Positions 8,464 to 16,997 of a DNA stretch of 64,000 nucleotides are shown here, piece by piece. The stretch lies in contig JAEWBT010000017.1 of assembly GCA_023391015.1 (NCBI GenBank), positions 29,304-93,303 on the forward strand. The letters run 5' to 3'. Source of the DNA: Bacteroidota bacterium. GTDB lineage: Bacteria; Bacteroidota; Bacteroidia; Chitinophagales; Chitinophagaceae. Position 1 is the first letter of the stretch. Each line of letters opens with the position of its first letter. Under the pieces are notes generated by a model. It was given only the letters and a program-made list of their open reading frames with translations, did no database searches and was not told the DNA's origin. The position numbers were made by a program, and so were the translations under genes.

Positions 8464-8660
8464 ATCGCATGCGATGGGTGAGACCCCGCCTCACGGCGGG
8501 GTGCCAACATAAAAAAGCAATCCGGGATTCGTTATCCTTTGTACTGTCGGTTCCTTTCCTCGTCTTATGCCTCCGTTCTTCTGTTTTGTCATTCCGCCGG
8601 GAGGCGGAATCTCAGAAGCCCGCTTTTAAATAGCGCACAATAGCCGGATAGGTCCCGTTC
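8464..8660. repeat. Cluster of REP-like palindromes between dapB and acs
   Basis: Three inverted repeats lie in the 285-bp convergent gap: a 12-bp palindrome ATCGCATGCGAT (8464-8475), a GC hairpin ACCCCGCC/GGCGGGGT (8483-8502), and ATTCCGCC-GGGA-GGCGGAAT (8591-8610) inside a GTCATTCCG...GGAATCTC frame typical of dispersed repeats in Bacteroidota. One may act as a bidirectional terminator, though none has a clear T-run. Confidence 0.55.
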
Positions 8661-8719
8661 CGGGATGACAAAAAAGCCTATCCGAAACACACGTACTACC
8701 GACTTTCCGGAATAGAACC

Positions 8720-10633
8720 TCATTCTACCCGCCCGCCTGCAATCTCGCTTACCACTTCCGGGTCGAGTAGGGTAGAGGTATCGCCGATATTTTCCGTTTC
8801 GCCTTCGGCAATTTTCCGCAAAATGCGTCGCATGATTTTTCCGCTCCGTGTTTTCGGCAATCCTTTCACAAACTGAATTTTATCCGGCTTGGCCGTTGGT
8901 CCGATCAGCCGGGTCACGGTTTGAAGAATGTCGCGGCGCGTAAGGTCGTCGGCGTGGCGGCCTTCATACACCACGTAGGCGTAGATGCCTTGTCCTTTAA
9001 TCGGGTGCGGATAGCCCACCACGGCGCTTTCCACCACGCCACTGTGCATATTCAGGGCGTTTTCTACTTCGGCAGTGCCGATGCGATGGCCACTCACGTT
9101 CAGCACATCGTCCACGCGGCCGGTAATGCGGTAAAAGCCGTCTTTGTTGCGCAACGCGCCGTCGCCGGTAAAATAATACCCCGGATAAGCCGAAAAATAC
9201 GTCGTGCGGCAACGCTCATGGTCGCCCCAAGTAGTGCGCAGAATGCCCGGCCAAGGCGCTTTGAGGCAGAGATTTCCGGAAACGTCGGCTCCTGCCAACT
9301 CCAGCCCTTTTTCATCCATCAACACTGGCTGCACACCCGGCAAGGGCAGGGTAGCAAAGCCGGGCTTTTCAGGCGTCACGCCCGCGAGGTTGCTCATTAA
9401 AATGCCGCCGGTTTCGGTTTGCCACCAGGTATCTACAACCGGACAGACGCCTTTCCCCACGTTTTGGTGAAACCAGTGCCACGCTTCCTCATTAATCGGC
9501 TCGCCCACGCTGCCGAGCACGCGCAAAGTGCTTAAATCTTTGCCTTCCAGCGGTGCCGTTCCGTAGGTCATCAGCGAGCGGATGGCTGTTGGCGAGGTAT
9601 AGAAAATGCTTACTTTGTGGCGCTCGGTAATGTCCCAAAACCGTCCGGCGTCGGGCCAGGTAGGAATGCCTTCAAACATCAGCGCGGTGCTGCCGGCGCA
9701 CAGCGGCCCATACACGATGTAGGAATGGCCGGTAATCCAGCCAATGTCGGCGGTGCAAAAGAAAACATCGCCGGGCGCAATCTGAAAGACGTTCACAAAC
9801 GTGTAGGTGGCCCACACCATATAGCCGCCGCAGGTGTGCACCACGCCCTTGGGCTTGCCCGTAGAGCCGGAAGTGTAAAGAATAAAAAGTGGGTCTTCGG
9901 CGTCCATCGCCACTGCCGGAAAAGGCGGATTACCAGCGGATTCTACCTTGAAAATCTCGTCCTCCCACCACACGTCGCGGCCTTTGATCATGCTCACCGG
10001 CTGCCGGGTGCGGGTCAAGACAATCACGCGCGCCACAAACGGACACTGCTCCAGCGCGTCATCAATGGTTTCTTTTAAGGCTATCTCTTTACTTCCCCGG
10101 TACGCACCGTCGCAGGTCAGGATAATCTTTGCGCCGGCGTCCTGCAGGCGGTCGGCAATGCTGCGCGCGCTGAACCCCCCAAAAATAATGGAGTGAATGG
10201 CCCCCACGCGGGCGCAGGCCAGGGTCGCAATTACCAGTTCCGGAACCATGCCCATGTAGATGCAAACGCGGTCGCCTTTCTGCACGCCATTGTTGGTGAG
10301 CACGTGGGAAAACTGTACCACTTTTTCATAGAGCGTTTTGTAGCTAAAGGTGCGCGGATGCTCGTCGGGGGCGTTGGCTTCCCAAATAAGGGCGGCGGCG
10401 TCGGGCATGGCTTCGGCGTGGCGGTCCAGTGCGTTTTCGGTGATGTTGAGCTGGGCGCCTTGAAACCATTTTACGTCCGGGTCGGTGAAATTCCAGGCTA
10501 AAACTTTATCCCATGGGCCTTTCCAGCGAAATGTTTCGGCGATTTCGGCCCAATACGTTTCCGGAAATTCGACGCTTTTCTGGTAATGCTGGTGGTAGTC
10601 GGAGAGGCTTTTGATCTGAAAAGGGTAGGGCAT
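8720..10633 (-). CDS. acs: Acetyl-coenzyme A synthetase
   Basis: 637 residues, normal for Acs, which converts acetate, ATP and CoA to acetyl-CoA through acetyl-AMP. The N-terminal ACAS_N segment (YHQHYQKSVEFPETYWAE) is followed by the adenylation core with the P-loop YTSGSTGKPKG at 253-263, the WWQTETGG motif and the A8/A10 region with KTRSGKIMRR; Lys599 in that motif is the residue acetylated in known Acs proteins. It stands alone, convergent with dapB. Confidence 0.96.
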   Translation of the reverse strand: MPYPFQIKSLSDYHQHYQKSVEFPETYWAEIAETFRWKGPWDKVLAWNFTDPDVKWFQGAQLNITENALDRHAEAMPDAAALIWEANAPDEHPRTFSYKTLYEKVVQFSHVLTNNGVQKGDRVCIYMGMVPELVIATLACARVGAIHSIIFGGFSARSIADRLQDAGAKIILTCDGAYRGSKEIALKETIDDALEQCPFVARVIVLTRTRQPVSMIKGRDVWWEDEIFKVESAGNPPFPAVAMDAEDPLFILYTSGSTGKPKGVVHTCGGYMVWATYTFVNVFQIAPGDVFFCTADIGWITGHSYIVYGPLCAGSTALMFEGIPTWPDAGRFWDITERHKVSIFYTSPTAIRSLMTYGTAPLEGKDLSTLRVLGSVGEPINEEAWHWFHQNVGKGVCPVVDTWWQTETGGILMSNLAGVTPEKPGFATLPLPGVQPVLMDEKGLELAGADVSGNLCLKAPWPGILRTTWGDHERCRTTYFSAYPGYYFTGDGALRNKDGFYRITGRVDDVLNVSGHRIGTAEVENALNMHSGVVESAVVGYPHPIKGQGIYAYVVYEGRHADDLTRRDILQTVTRLIGPTAKPDKIQFVKGLPKTRSGKIMRRILRKIAEGETENIGDTSTLLDPEVVSEIAGGRVE

Positions 10634-10767
10634 GGCGAAAAAAGGCTTTTGGAGATTTAAATTTCCGGAAAAAAGCGGAATGGTTTTGGTCTTTTTTTTA
10701 AAATGGCAACCTCAATTCTGGCGTGGCTGACTCTATACTTGTTCTGATTTTTAGAAAATGATTACTC

Positions 10768-11402
10768 CTTCGACAAGTTCAGAGGCTGTTTAATAAGGAA
10801 TCTAAAAGAAGAGAACCGGATTTGTATGTCTAGGGTTGTACCAAAGGACCACTACGGGTTCTTCTGCGATGTGTTATTCCTTCACCTTATCCGATTTCCA
10901 ATGACGTGTACTAGAGCCGCTGTTGTCACCGAAAACAAAAGGATTGTATCATGGAAGGAAGCGTCACCTCATTACCGACGCCCTGGGCCTGCCCTTGGCT
11001 TTGCGGGTAGGCAGTGTGGCAGAAAGCGACCGCTATGGGCTGATGCGACAGGTACTGCAACCATATGCCACCCAAAGAAGGCTGCAAATCTTGTGGCAGA
11101 CCACGCATACCAAGGCATTAACCTAATGGCCCATGTTCGTACCCAAGTGGTGGAACGCGACAATGCAGGAAGGCGCTGGAAGCAAAAGGCCGAGACCCAG
11201 AATACCGCTGCTCACTTCGCGCCGGTGGCTAAAAGATGGGTCGTGGAGCGCTCCTTTGGATGACTTACCCCTTACCGCAGACTCAGCAGAGACTATGAGA
11301 AAAGAACCGATTGTTCCGCCGCTTTCATCTCCCTGGCATTCATTCTCATCATGACTAACAAGTTGGCAGACGCTTCTTAAACGGCCTCTCAGCTTGTCGA
11401 AG
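10768..11402 (+). mobile_element. Decayed IS5-family element (C-terminal transposase part)
   Basis: Imperfect inverted repeats of about 32 bp bound the element: cttcgacaag..cagaggctgttta on the left, mirrored by cttcttaaacggcctctcag and cttgtcgaag on the right. Inside are broken fragments of a DDE transposase: KGLYHGRKRHLITDALGLPL (10923 frame), DHAYQGINLM, and RRWVVERSFG followed by an in-frame TGA where the family has Trp, then YRRLSRDYEKRT. Most of the N-terminal helix-turn-helix part is missing. Together with the 841-bp gap around it, no intact gene is present. Confidence 0.8.
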
Positions 11403-11474
11403 TCTTGCTACTATAAGTTGAAGGGTCGCCGATACAAAAGACCCCTTGACAGCCATTTTCCCGCAGGAAATATA

Positions 11475-14400
11475 TCATCCCAGCAAAAACACCAAATCCT
11501 CGCGCGAGAGGCGTTTCAAAACAGCGCCGTCGTCGCCCACAAGCTCGTCGGCCAGCGCCTGTTTCCGGGCCTGAAGCTGCATCATCTTCTCCTCGATGCT
11601 GTCGCGACAGATCATCCGGTAGGCAAATACCGGCTTTGTTTGCCCGATCCGGTGCGTCCGGTCGATGGCTTGCTGCTCTACCGCAGGATTCCACCAGGGA
11701 TCCACCAAATACACGTACTCCGCTGCCGTAAGATTGAGGCCCACCCCGCCGGCTTTGAGGGAAATCAGGAAAACACGGGTGCTCTCCTCTTCCTGAAAGC
11801 GGCGAACTGCCTCGCGCCGCTCGGTCGCGCTGCTGGAACCGTCGAAATACGCATAGGAAATGCCCTCGGCTTCCAGTTTCTCCCGTATCAGGCCCAACAT
11901 CCCCAGGAACTGCGAGAACACCAGCACCTTGTGGTTGCCGGTATTCTCCTGAAGCTCACGCATCAGCTCCTCCAGCTTCACGCTGTGGTTCTCTGCCGGG
12001 TTTTCTTCGGTGCTATGGCCCCCGGCAAGGGCGGTGGCGTCGCAAATCTGGCGCAGGCGCGTGAGGCCTTGCAGGATATGAAACTGGGAACGCTCGATGC
12101 CCTGCTGATCTATCAAGCCCAGGATCTGATCTTTGAAGATGATGCGCCAGGCATCGTAGGCTTTGCGCTGGGCAGGCCCCATCTCGCAGTAAAGCACCAC
12201 CTCGGTTTTGGGGGGAAGCTCCTTGGCCACCTGGGCTTTGGTGCGGCGTAACAGGAATGGATAGGTGAGCTGCCGGAGCTGCTTCTTTACTCCTTCTTCT
12301 CCGAACTTATCGATGGGGGTGGCGAACTCGTTCATGAAAAACTCGCGGCTGCCCAGCATACCGGGGTTGAGGAACGACATTTGGGAGTAGAGATCAAAGG
12401 TATTATTCTGCACCGGCGTGCCGCTTAGCGCCAGGCGGTGGTGGGCAGAGAGGAGAAGTGCCGCTTTTGCCACCTGACTTTGGGGGTTTTTGATAGCCTG
12501 GCTTTCATCCAGCACGGCCAGGTCGTAGGGAACCTCCCGGAATGCCTTGATATCGCTGCGCATCGTGCCATAAGTGGTGATCACAATGTCGTGGCCGGAG
12601 ATGCTGCTGATGGAAGCCTTGCGGCGCGGCCCATGATGGATGTAAACCCGGAGATGGGGGGCGAACTTCTGGATTTCGGCCTCCCAGTTGTAGATAAGTG
12701 TGGTGGGACACACCACGAGCAGCGTGGCCGCCGGGTTTTTGGCCTTCAGGAACAGGTAGAAAGCGAGGGCCTGCACGGTTTTCCCCAGGCCCATGTCGTC
12801 GGCAAGGATGCCACCCCACCCGGCTTCGTACAGAAACACCAACCATTGGAAGCCCGTGAGCTGATAGGGGCGCAGGGCGGCCTGGAGGTGGGCGGGAGCG
12901 TCCAGATGGCTGTAGTCTTCGGCTGCAATGGCGAGGAGTTTCTCCTTTTTGGCGACCAACTCGCCCAGGAGGCCTTCTTCGTCCACCTCGGCGAGGAGCT
13001 GTTCAATCACACCGAAGTGGGTGCTGCGCAGGCGGACGTGGTCTTTCTTCACTTCGCCCATCTTGAGCAGCAGGGCGTACTTCTCGCGCCACTCTTCGGG
13101 GAGGAGACCGATAGAGCCGTCGGGGAGGCGCACGTAATTCTGGCGGGCTGCGAGCGCTTTTTTGATCTGCGGAATCCGGACTTCCTGATCGCCGTACTGA
13201 ACGGTGAGCTGTGCGTCGAACCAGTCGATGCCGCTGGAAATATGAAGGCGGGTTTCGGGCTTATAGGTGTTGAGGCGCAGGCTGCGGAGGTCGGAGAGGC
13301 CCACGACTTCCACATCCAGCTCTTTCATCACTTCCAGGAAGCGAAAAAACCAGTTGTCGGACAGCACGGCGGCGGCGGGCACGAAGAAAACCGGCTGATC
13401 GGCAGAGCGAACGATGTCGGAGTGGAGCGATTGGAGGGTTTGGAGGAGCGTGGCTTCGGCAGTGAGGTCCCGTTCCTGAAGAACGACCTTCCCTTCTTCG
13501 GCAAGGCGCACCACAGCGTCTTTGCCGCCCATAATTTCCGTCTCTCCATAGCGCGCAGCGGGGCGAAGGACGAGCGCATTCTCGCGCTCTTCGAGATAAA
13601 GACGCAGGCGCGGGGCCACAGCGGGGCGCGTAACGGTAAGGGCCGGGGCAAACTCGAGATGAACTTCGGCAGGCCAGGCTAAAACCGTGTCCTGAAGGTA
13701 TCGGGGCCAGTCTTTGGCGGAAATTTTTGCCTCGAACCCGCCTTTTTTCCAGCCTTCTACGAGAAAAGCAACGGCAGGGGTTTCCACAGCGTGGAGGGTG
13801 TGTTGATAATTGAGGAGGCCACCGTTCAGAACTTCTACCTCTTTAGGCGGGAGGACGTAGGACCGGAGCCGGAAGCCAACCTTTTGGACCATTCCGCCTT
13901 TGGAGGGCGCAAAAGAGACGACGGGCTGCACCGGAACGCTGGAGAAGGCGACTCCTTCGGCGTCGGGGGTGGCCTTACCGGGGGTCAGAAGGCAGCCATC
14001 AGGCGTGGTCTCTAGGGCAGCAAGGATGCTGGTGTACTTAGGCAACAGGTATTCCCACAAGGCAAGGCGGTATTCGTCGGAAAGCTTCTCGTGGAGGGCG
14101 TCATCTTCGGGCAGGAGCGTGGCACCAAAGGGGATGATGCGGTGGAGATAGCGAAGGGCCTCGCCGGTTTGCGCCTTCCGGAACAAGGGAATCAAGGCCT
14201 GAGTGTTTTCCTCGAAGTCGTTGGCGGCCACCGGGCCGGAAAGGTCCAGAACGGCGTAGGGCTTGGGCCCATTTCCGGAATTCTCCCCGTTATTTCCGGA
14301 ACTATCTTCGGCAACAGGCGTGGCTTTCAATAATTGCCAGGCGAGGGAGGGATAAACCTGGGGGGTGAGCTGCACGGCGGGCAGGAGGACCAGCTTTTGG

Positions 14401-15281
14401 GCGGGGGCCACCGGCTCGGGAGCGGGCAAGACCGGCGCGGTGGGGGCCTGCGGGCGGGCGGCAGCGGTGGGGACTGCAATTCTTTTGATGCTGGGGTCGA
14501 GGACCCGCAGGGACGGCTTGCCGTGGGCGTCGTAGGTAAAGGCAAACTTGCCCTCCAGGTTGTCGGAGAGCTTGTAGCCGTAAAGGCTTAAGAGGCGGCT
14601 TTTCTGTTCATCCCAGTTGCGCAGGCCATGAAAGAAGTCGGCCCCGTGTTGATAGAGGACTTGCAAAAAAGTAACGGCCTTGTGATAGCAAAGCGGGACG
14701 CGGGTTTCGTCGCAGCCGCAGGAGGTGTCGAAATAACGTTCCTCGTTTTGGCGAAGTTGCACGCGAAATGAACGGGATGCGGTGTCGTCCGGCACATCGG
14801 CTTCAATCACGTTGGCGGCAGCGGTGGTGGGCAGCACAGAGGCAGCGCGGCTGCGGGCGGCTTCGCGGGCGCGGTCTATGATTTCGGGCAGACTAAACAC
14901 ACGCAGCATGGCCTCCGAGACGGTACGCAAGCGAAGCAGGGTATGGGCCTGGTCGTAGCGCACGCCTTCGCCGCCGAGGATGCCACTTTGGGCCAGATCC
15001 TGCAATTGAAACAAGGCAGCCACCTTATGACGGCACATCTCGCTTAGATTATAGGGGCACTGGCACCGGACAGAGAGCTCCTGTGGGTTATTATACTTCT
15101 GCACCACCACGGTATAGAAGTTCTGGTACTGATCATTGCGCACCCGGAAGCGGGCTTGCTCGATGAATGGGTCATTGTCGAGGAGAGAGGCCCCACCACT
15201 GCTGTAGATGCGCTTGCCACGCCGGATCATCTCTTCGGTGCCGTGGTTATAGATGTATTTCAGGAGGGGGGATAACGACAT
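11475..15281 (-). CDS. SWIM zinc-finger and SNF2-family helicase
   Basis: 1268 residues. Two SWIM-type zinc fingers with the same C-x-C-x7-C-x-H spacing sit at C73/C75/C83/H85 and C188/C190/C198/H200. A long middle region of unknown fold follows, then a complete SNF2/RapA ATPase: ADDMGLGKT (Walker A, Lys about 834), VLDESQAIKN (motif II, DESQ), LALSGTPVQNN (III), and KAGGVGLNLTAA with DPWWNPAVEQQAIDR-THRIGQ (V-VI). Such proteins translocate on double-stranded DNA and remodel bound proteins or polymerase. A TACCTTTG promoter element lies 23 bp upstream. No methylase or nuclease partner is adjacent, so a chromosomal housekeeping role is more likely than defence. Confidence 0.92.
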   Translation of the reverse strand: MSLSPLLKYIYNHGTEEMIRRGKRIYSSGGASLLDNDPFIEQARFRVRNDQYQNFYTVVVQKYNNPQELSVRCQCPYNLSEMCRHKVAALFQLQDLAQSGILGGEGVRYDQAHTLLRLRTVSEAMLRVFSLPEIIDRAREAARSRAASVLPTTAAANVIEADVPDDTASRSFRVQLRQNEERYFDTSCGCDETRVPLCYHKAVTFLQVLYQHGADFFHGLRNWDEQKSRLLSLYGYKLSDNLEGKFAFTYDAHGKPSLRVLDPSIKRIAVPTAAARPQAPTAPVLPAPEPVAPAQKLVLLPAVQLTPQVYPSLAWQLLKATPVAEDSSGNNGENSGNGPKPYAVLDLSGPVAANDFEENTQALIPLFRKAQTGEALRYLHRIIPFGATLLPEDDALHEKLSDEYRLALWEYLLPKYTSILAALETTPDGCLLTPGKATPDAEGVAFSSVPVQPVVSFAPSKGGMVQKVGFRLRSYVLPPKEVEVLNGGLLNYQHTLHAVETPAVAFLVEGWKKGGFEAKISAKDWPRYLQDTVLAWPAEVHLEFAPALTVTRPAVAPRLRLYLEERENALVLRPAARYGETEIMGGKDAVVRLAEEGKVVLQERDLTAEATLLQTLQSLHSDIVRSADQPVFFVPAAAVLSDNWFFRFLEVMKELDVEVVGLSDLRSLRLNTYKPETRLHISSGIDWFDAQLTVQYGDQEVRIPQIKKALAARQNYVRLPDGSIGLLPEEWREKYALLLKMGEVKKDHVRLRSTHFGVIEQLLAEVDEEGLLGELVAKKEKLLAIAAEDYSHLDAPAHLQAALRPYQLTGFQWLVFLYEAGWGGILADDMGLGKTVQALAFYLFLKAKNPAATLLVVCPTTLIYNWEAEIQKFAPHLRVYIHHGPRRKASISSISGHDIVITTYGTMRSDIKAFREVPYDLAVLDESQAIKNPQSQVAKAALLLSAHHRLALSGTPVQNNTFDLYSQMSFLNPGMLGSREFFMNEFATPIDKFGEEGVKKQLRQLTYPFLLRRTKAQVAKELPPKTEVVLYCEMGPAQRKAYDAWRIIFKDQILGLIDQQGIERSQFHILQGLTRLRQICDATALAGGHSTEENPAENHSVKLEELMRELQENTGNHKVLVFSQFLGMLGLIREKLEAEGISYAYFDGSSSATERREAVRRFQEEESTRVFLISLKAGGVGLNLTAAEYVYLVDPWWNPAVEQQAIDRTHRIGQTKPVFAYRMICRDSIEEKMMQLQARKQALADELVGDDGAVLKRLSREDLVFLLG

Positions 15282-15304
15282 GCGGGAAGCAAAAAAGCAA
15301 GCGC

Positions 15305-15312
15305 CAAAGGTA
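15305..15312 (-). promoter_or_regulatory. Putative -7 element of the SNF2 gene
   Basis: Minus-strand TACCTTTG matches TAnnTTTG, 23 bp before the ATG at 15281. Confidence 0.45.
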
Positions 15313-15364
15313 GGTTATCTGATTGGGGAAGGAGGCGACCGGGAAGGCGTGGGAGGCTTTTGGA

Positions 15365-15441
15365 GACAAAAGATTATAGATAAAAGACGAAAGAGGATGG
15401 ATTGGAGATGAAAGACTATAGATAAAAAACAGAAGAGGGCT
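15365..15441. repeat. Eleven-unit 7-bp-period tract upstream of the SNF2 gene
   Basis: The bases divide cleanly into GACAAAA, GATTATA, GATAAAA, GACGAAA, GAGGATG, GATTGGA, GATGAAA, GACTATA, GATAAAA, AACAGAA, GAGGGCT. Ten of eleven start with GA. A higher-order 42-bp repeat is visible (15362-15396 resembles 15404-15438). This fills most of the 322-bp gap 15282-15603; the rest holds a promoter and a terminator. Confidence 0.65.
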
Positions 15442-15552
15442 TTGTGGGAACGGGTGCTTGGGTGGATTATTTGTTTGCGGGCTTAGCCGGATTGCTGGGT
15501 TTCGGTGTGGGCGGATGGTTTATAGGTGTCGGGTTCGGTGTTTCCCAATACA

Positions 15553-15582
15553 AAAAACGCCCTGCTTTGGGCAGGACGTTTT
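15553..15582 (-). terminator. Terminator of the T9SS protein gene
   Basis: On the minus strand AACGTCCTGC / GCAGGGCGTT (one mismatch) with a CCAAA loop is followed by a T-run, 22 bp past the stop at 15604. Confidence 0.75.
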
Positions 15583-15603
15583 GAGAAAAGGAAAAGGACT
15601 TTT

Positions 15604-16785
15604 TTATTCTACACTCAGCGGAAGGACGGCGATTGGGTTGCTGCCTTTAGTGAGTTGCAGGTAATAAATACCGGGTGTGGCGAGGGCTTCGGCTTTCAAC
15701 TGAGCCGCTCCGGCAGTGGGCGTCAACGTTCCCTGGCCTACCACCTGGCCGGCCATGTTCATCAGGGTATAGCTCAGGAGATTTCCGTTGTGGCCTTCGA
15801 TTTCCAGGTTTACGGTCTGGCCCTTCACGGGATTGGGATAAGCTTTTACGCCGTTTTGGATGTTCAGGGAAGAAATGCCCAAGGGTGAAAGGCGCTCTAC
15901 GTGCACGTCCATGCGCTCTACGTTAAGCGGAGAAAAGGTGCTGTCGCGGTAAAGGGCGCTGAACAAAGGCATCCGCTCGCCGGCGCGCAAAAAATCATAG
16001 AAATAACGGTCTGTCTTGAAACCTTGCGACAATCCGAAGGGAGTGAGGAGTTGTGGCGGCGCAGGTGAGCCAGCAAGGAAAAAGCTGTCCACCTGATGCA
16101 TCACGGTTTTCACCATCAGGACGTTCATAGGCGCGGTGGCAACGCCGTTGCTGTCTTTCACTCTCAGGGTCCCCCATCCAATCACATTGTTGGTGTAGGA
16201 AACCATTGTTTTGCGCTGGCAAGGCGTGTTGTTGAGGTTATAGGCCGCAACTGTCAGGTTGAAATTAGTGGTGAAGCTGTAGTTGGAATTCCAGCTGCTA
16301 CCCATCGTAGCCGGGAAAGCAATGGCGGTGCGGGGCGAAGAATAGGTGATATTCTGGGCCGGAAACGTCATGCTGTCGTTGGCTCCGCCAGTTGCAGGCG
16401 CAAGGGAGAACGACTGGCGGGGGATTTTCTGCCCAATGAACTGAAAGCCGTTGGCACCCAGTAGCCCGGCTTCCTGAACGCCATAAGACAGCGCTGCACC
16501 CACCGGATAGGTGATGGTGTCGTAGAAAGTAGCATTTGGAAAAGCGGGATCGGAGAAGGGCCCTTCATAATAGGAGCGAATATTGGTCGTATCATACGTT
16601 ACGTTGCTCAGGTCCCAGCTGGCGTTGGTGCTTGAAGTCAATGTTGGGTAGGTCATGTTGGGATCCAGCCGGTAGGCAGTAGCGGTCTGGGGCATCCAAC
16701 TGCCATAAGAAGCCTGGTTGAGGGTGATCTGGGCGGAAGCCGAGGCGGCCAGCGCCAGAAGGGAAAGTGTAAGAATGGATTTCAT
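15604..16785 (-). CDS. Secreted protein with T9SS type A sorting domain
   Basis: 393 residues. A clean signal peptide MKSILTLSLLALAASASAQ leads. The C-terminal ~80 residues are a type A sorting domain: NGVKAYPNPVKGQTVNLEI, then TLMNMAGQVVGQGTL and TPGIYYLQLTKGSNPIAVLP. This domain sends the protein across the outer membrane through the type IX secretion system. The central part (20-310) has no recognised domain. A TACATTTA promoter-like element is at 16808-16815 on the minus strand. Confidence 0.88.
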   Translation of the reverse strand: MKSILTLSLLALAASASAQITLNQASYGSWMPQTATAYRLDPNMTYPTLTSSTNASWDLSNVTYDTTNIRSYYEGPFSDPAFPNATFYDTITYPVGAALSYGVQEAGLLGANGFQFIGQKIPRQSFSLAPATGGANDSMTFPAQNITYSSPRTAIAFPATMGSSWNSNYSFTTNFNLTVAAYNLNNTPCQRKTMVSYTNNVIGWGTLRVKDSNGVATAPMNVLMVKTVMHQVDSFFLAGSPAPPQLLTPFGLSQGFKTDRYFYDFLRAGERMPLFSALYRDSTFSPLNVERMDVHVERLSPLGISSLNIQNGVKAYPNPVKGQTVNLEIEGHNGNLLSYTLMNMAGQVVGQGTLTPTAGAAQLKAEALATPGIYYLQLTKGSNPIAVLPLSVE

Positions 16786-16945
16786 AAAAAAGGGTTTTAA
16801 ACCACCCTAAATGTAGAAACCACTTTTTGTATTTCTAAAACACGGCAATAGTTTTTGGGAGCAAAGCGCCTGTTTTTGTTATTTGGGTGGCAATTTTCCG
16901 GAAAATGAAGCGGTTATAAAATCGTTTTGAAATGCATAAAACACA

Positions 16946-16974
16946 AAATCGCCCCGCTGTTAGCAGGGCGATTT
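16946..16974 (-). terminator. Terminator after the phosphate transporter gene
   Basis: AAATCGCCC / GGGCGATTT outer stem with further pairing GCT/AGC inside; on the minus strand the stem ends in a T-rich stretch, 24 bp past the pit stop at 16998. Two copies of TTTCCGGAAAATGAAGC (16895-16911, 16972-16988) flank it. Confidence 0.75.
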
Positions 16975-16997
16975 CCGGAAAATGAAGCATATTTTTT

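Noticed and set aside
10826..11263. A functional transposase gene
   Set aside because: Reading frame changes and an in-frame TGA break the IS5 transposase; the N-terminal part is missing.
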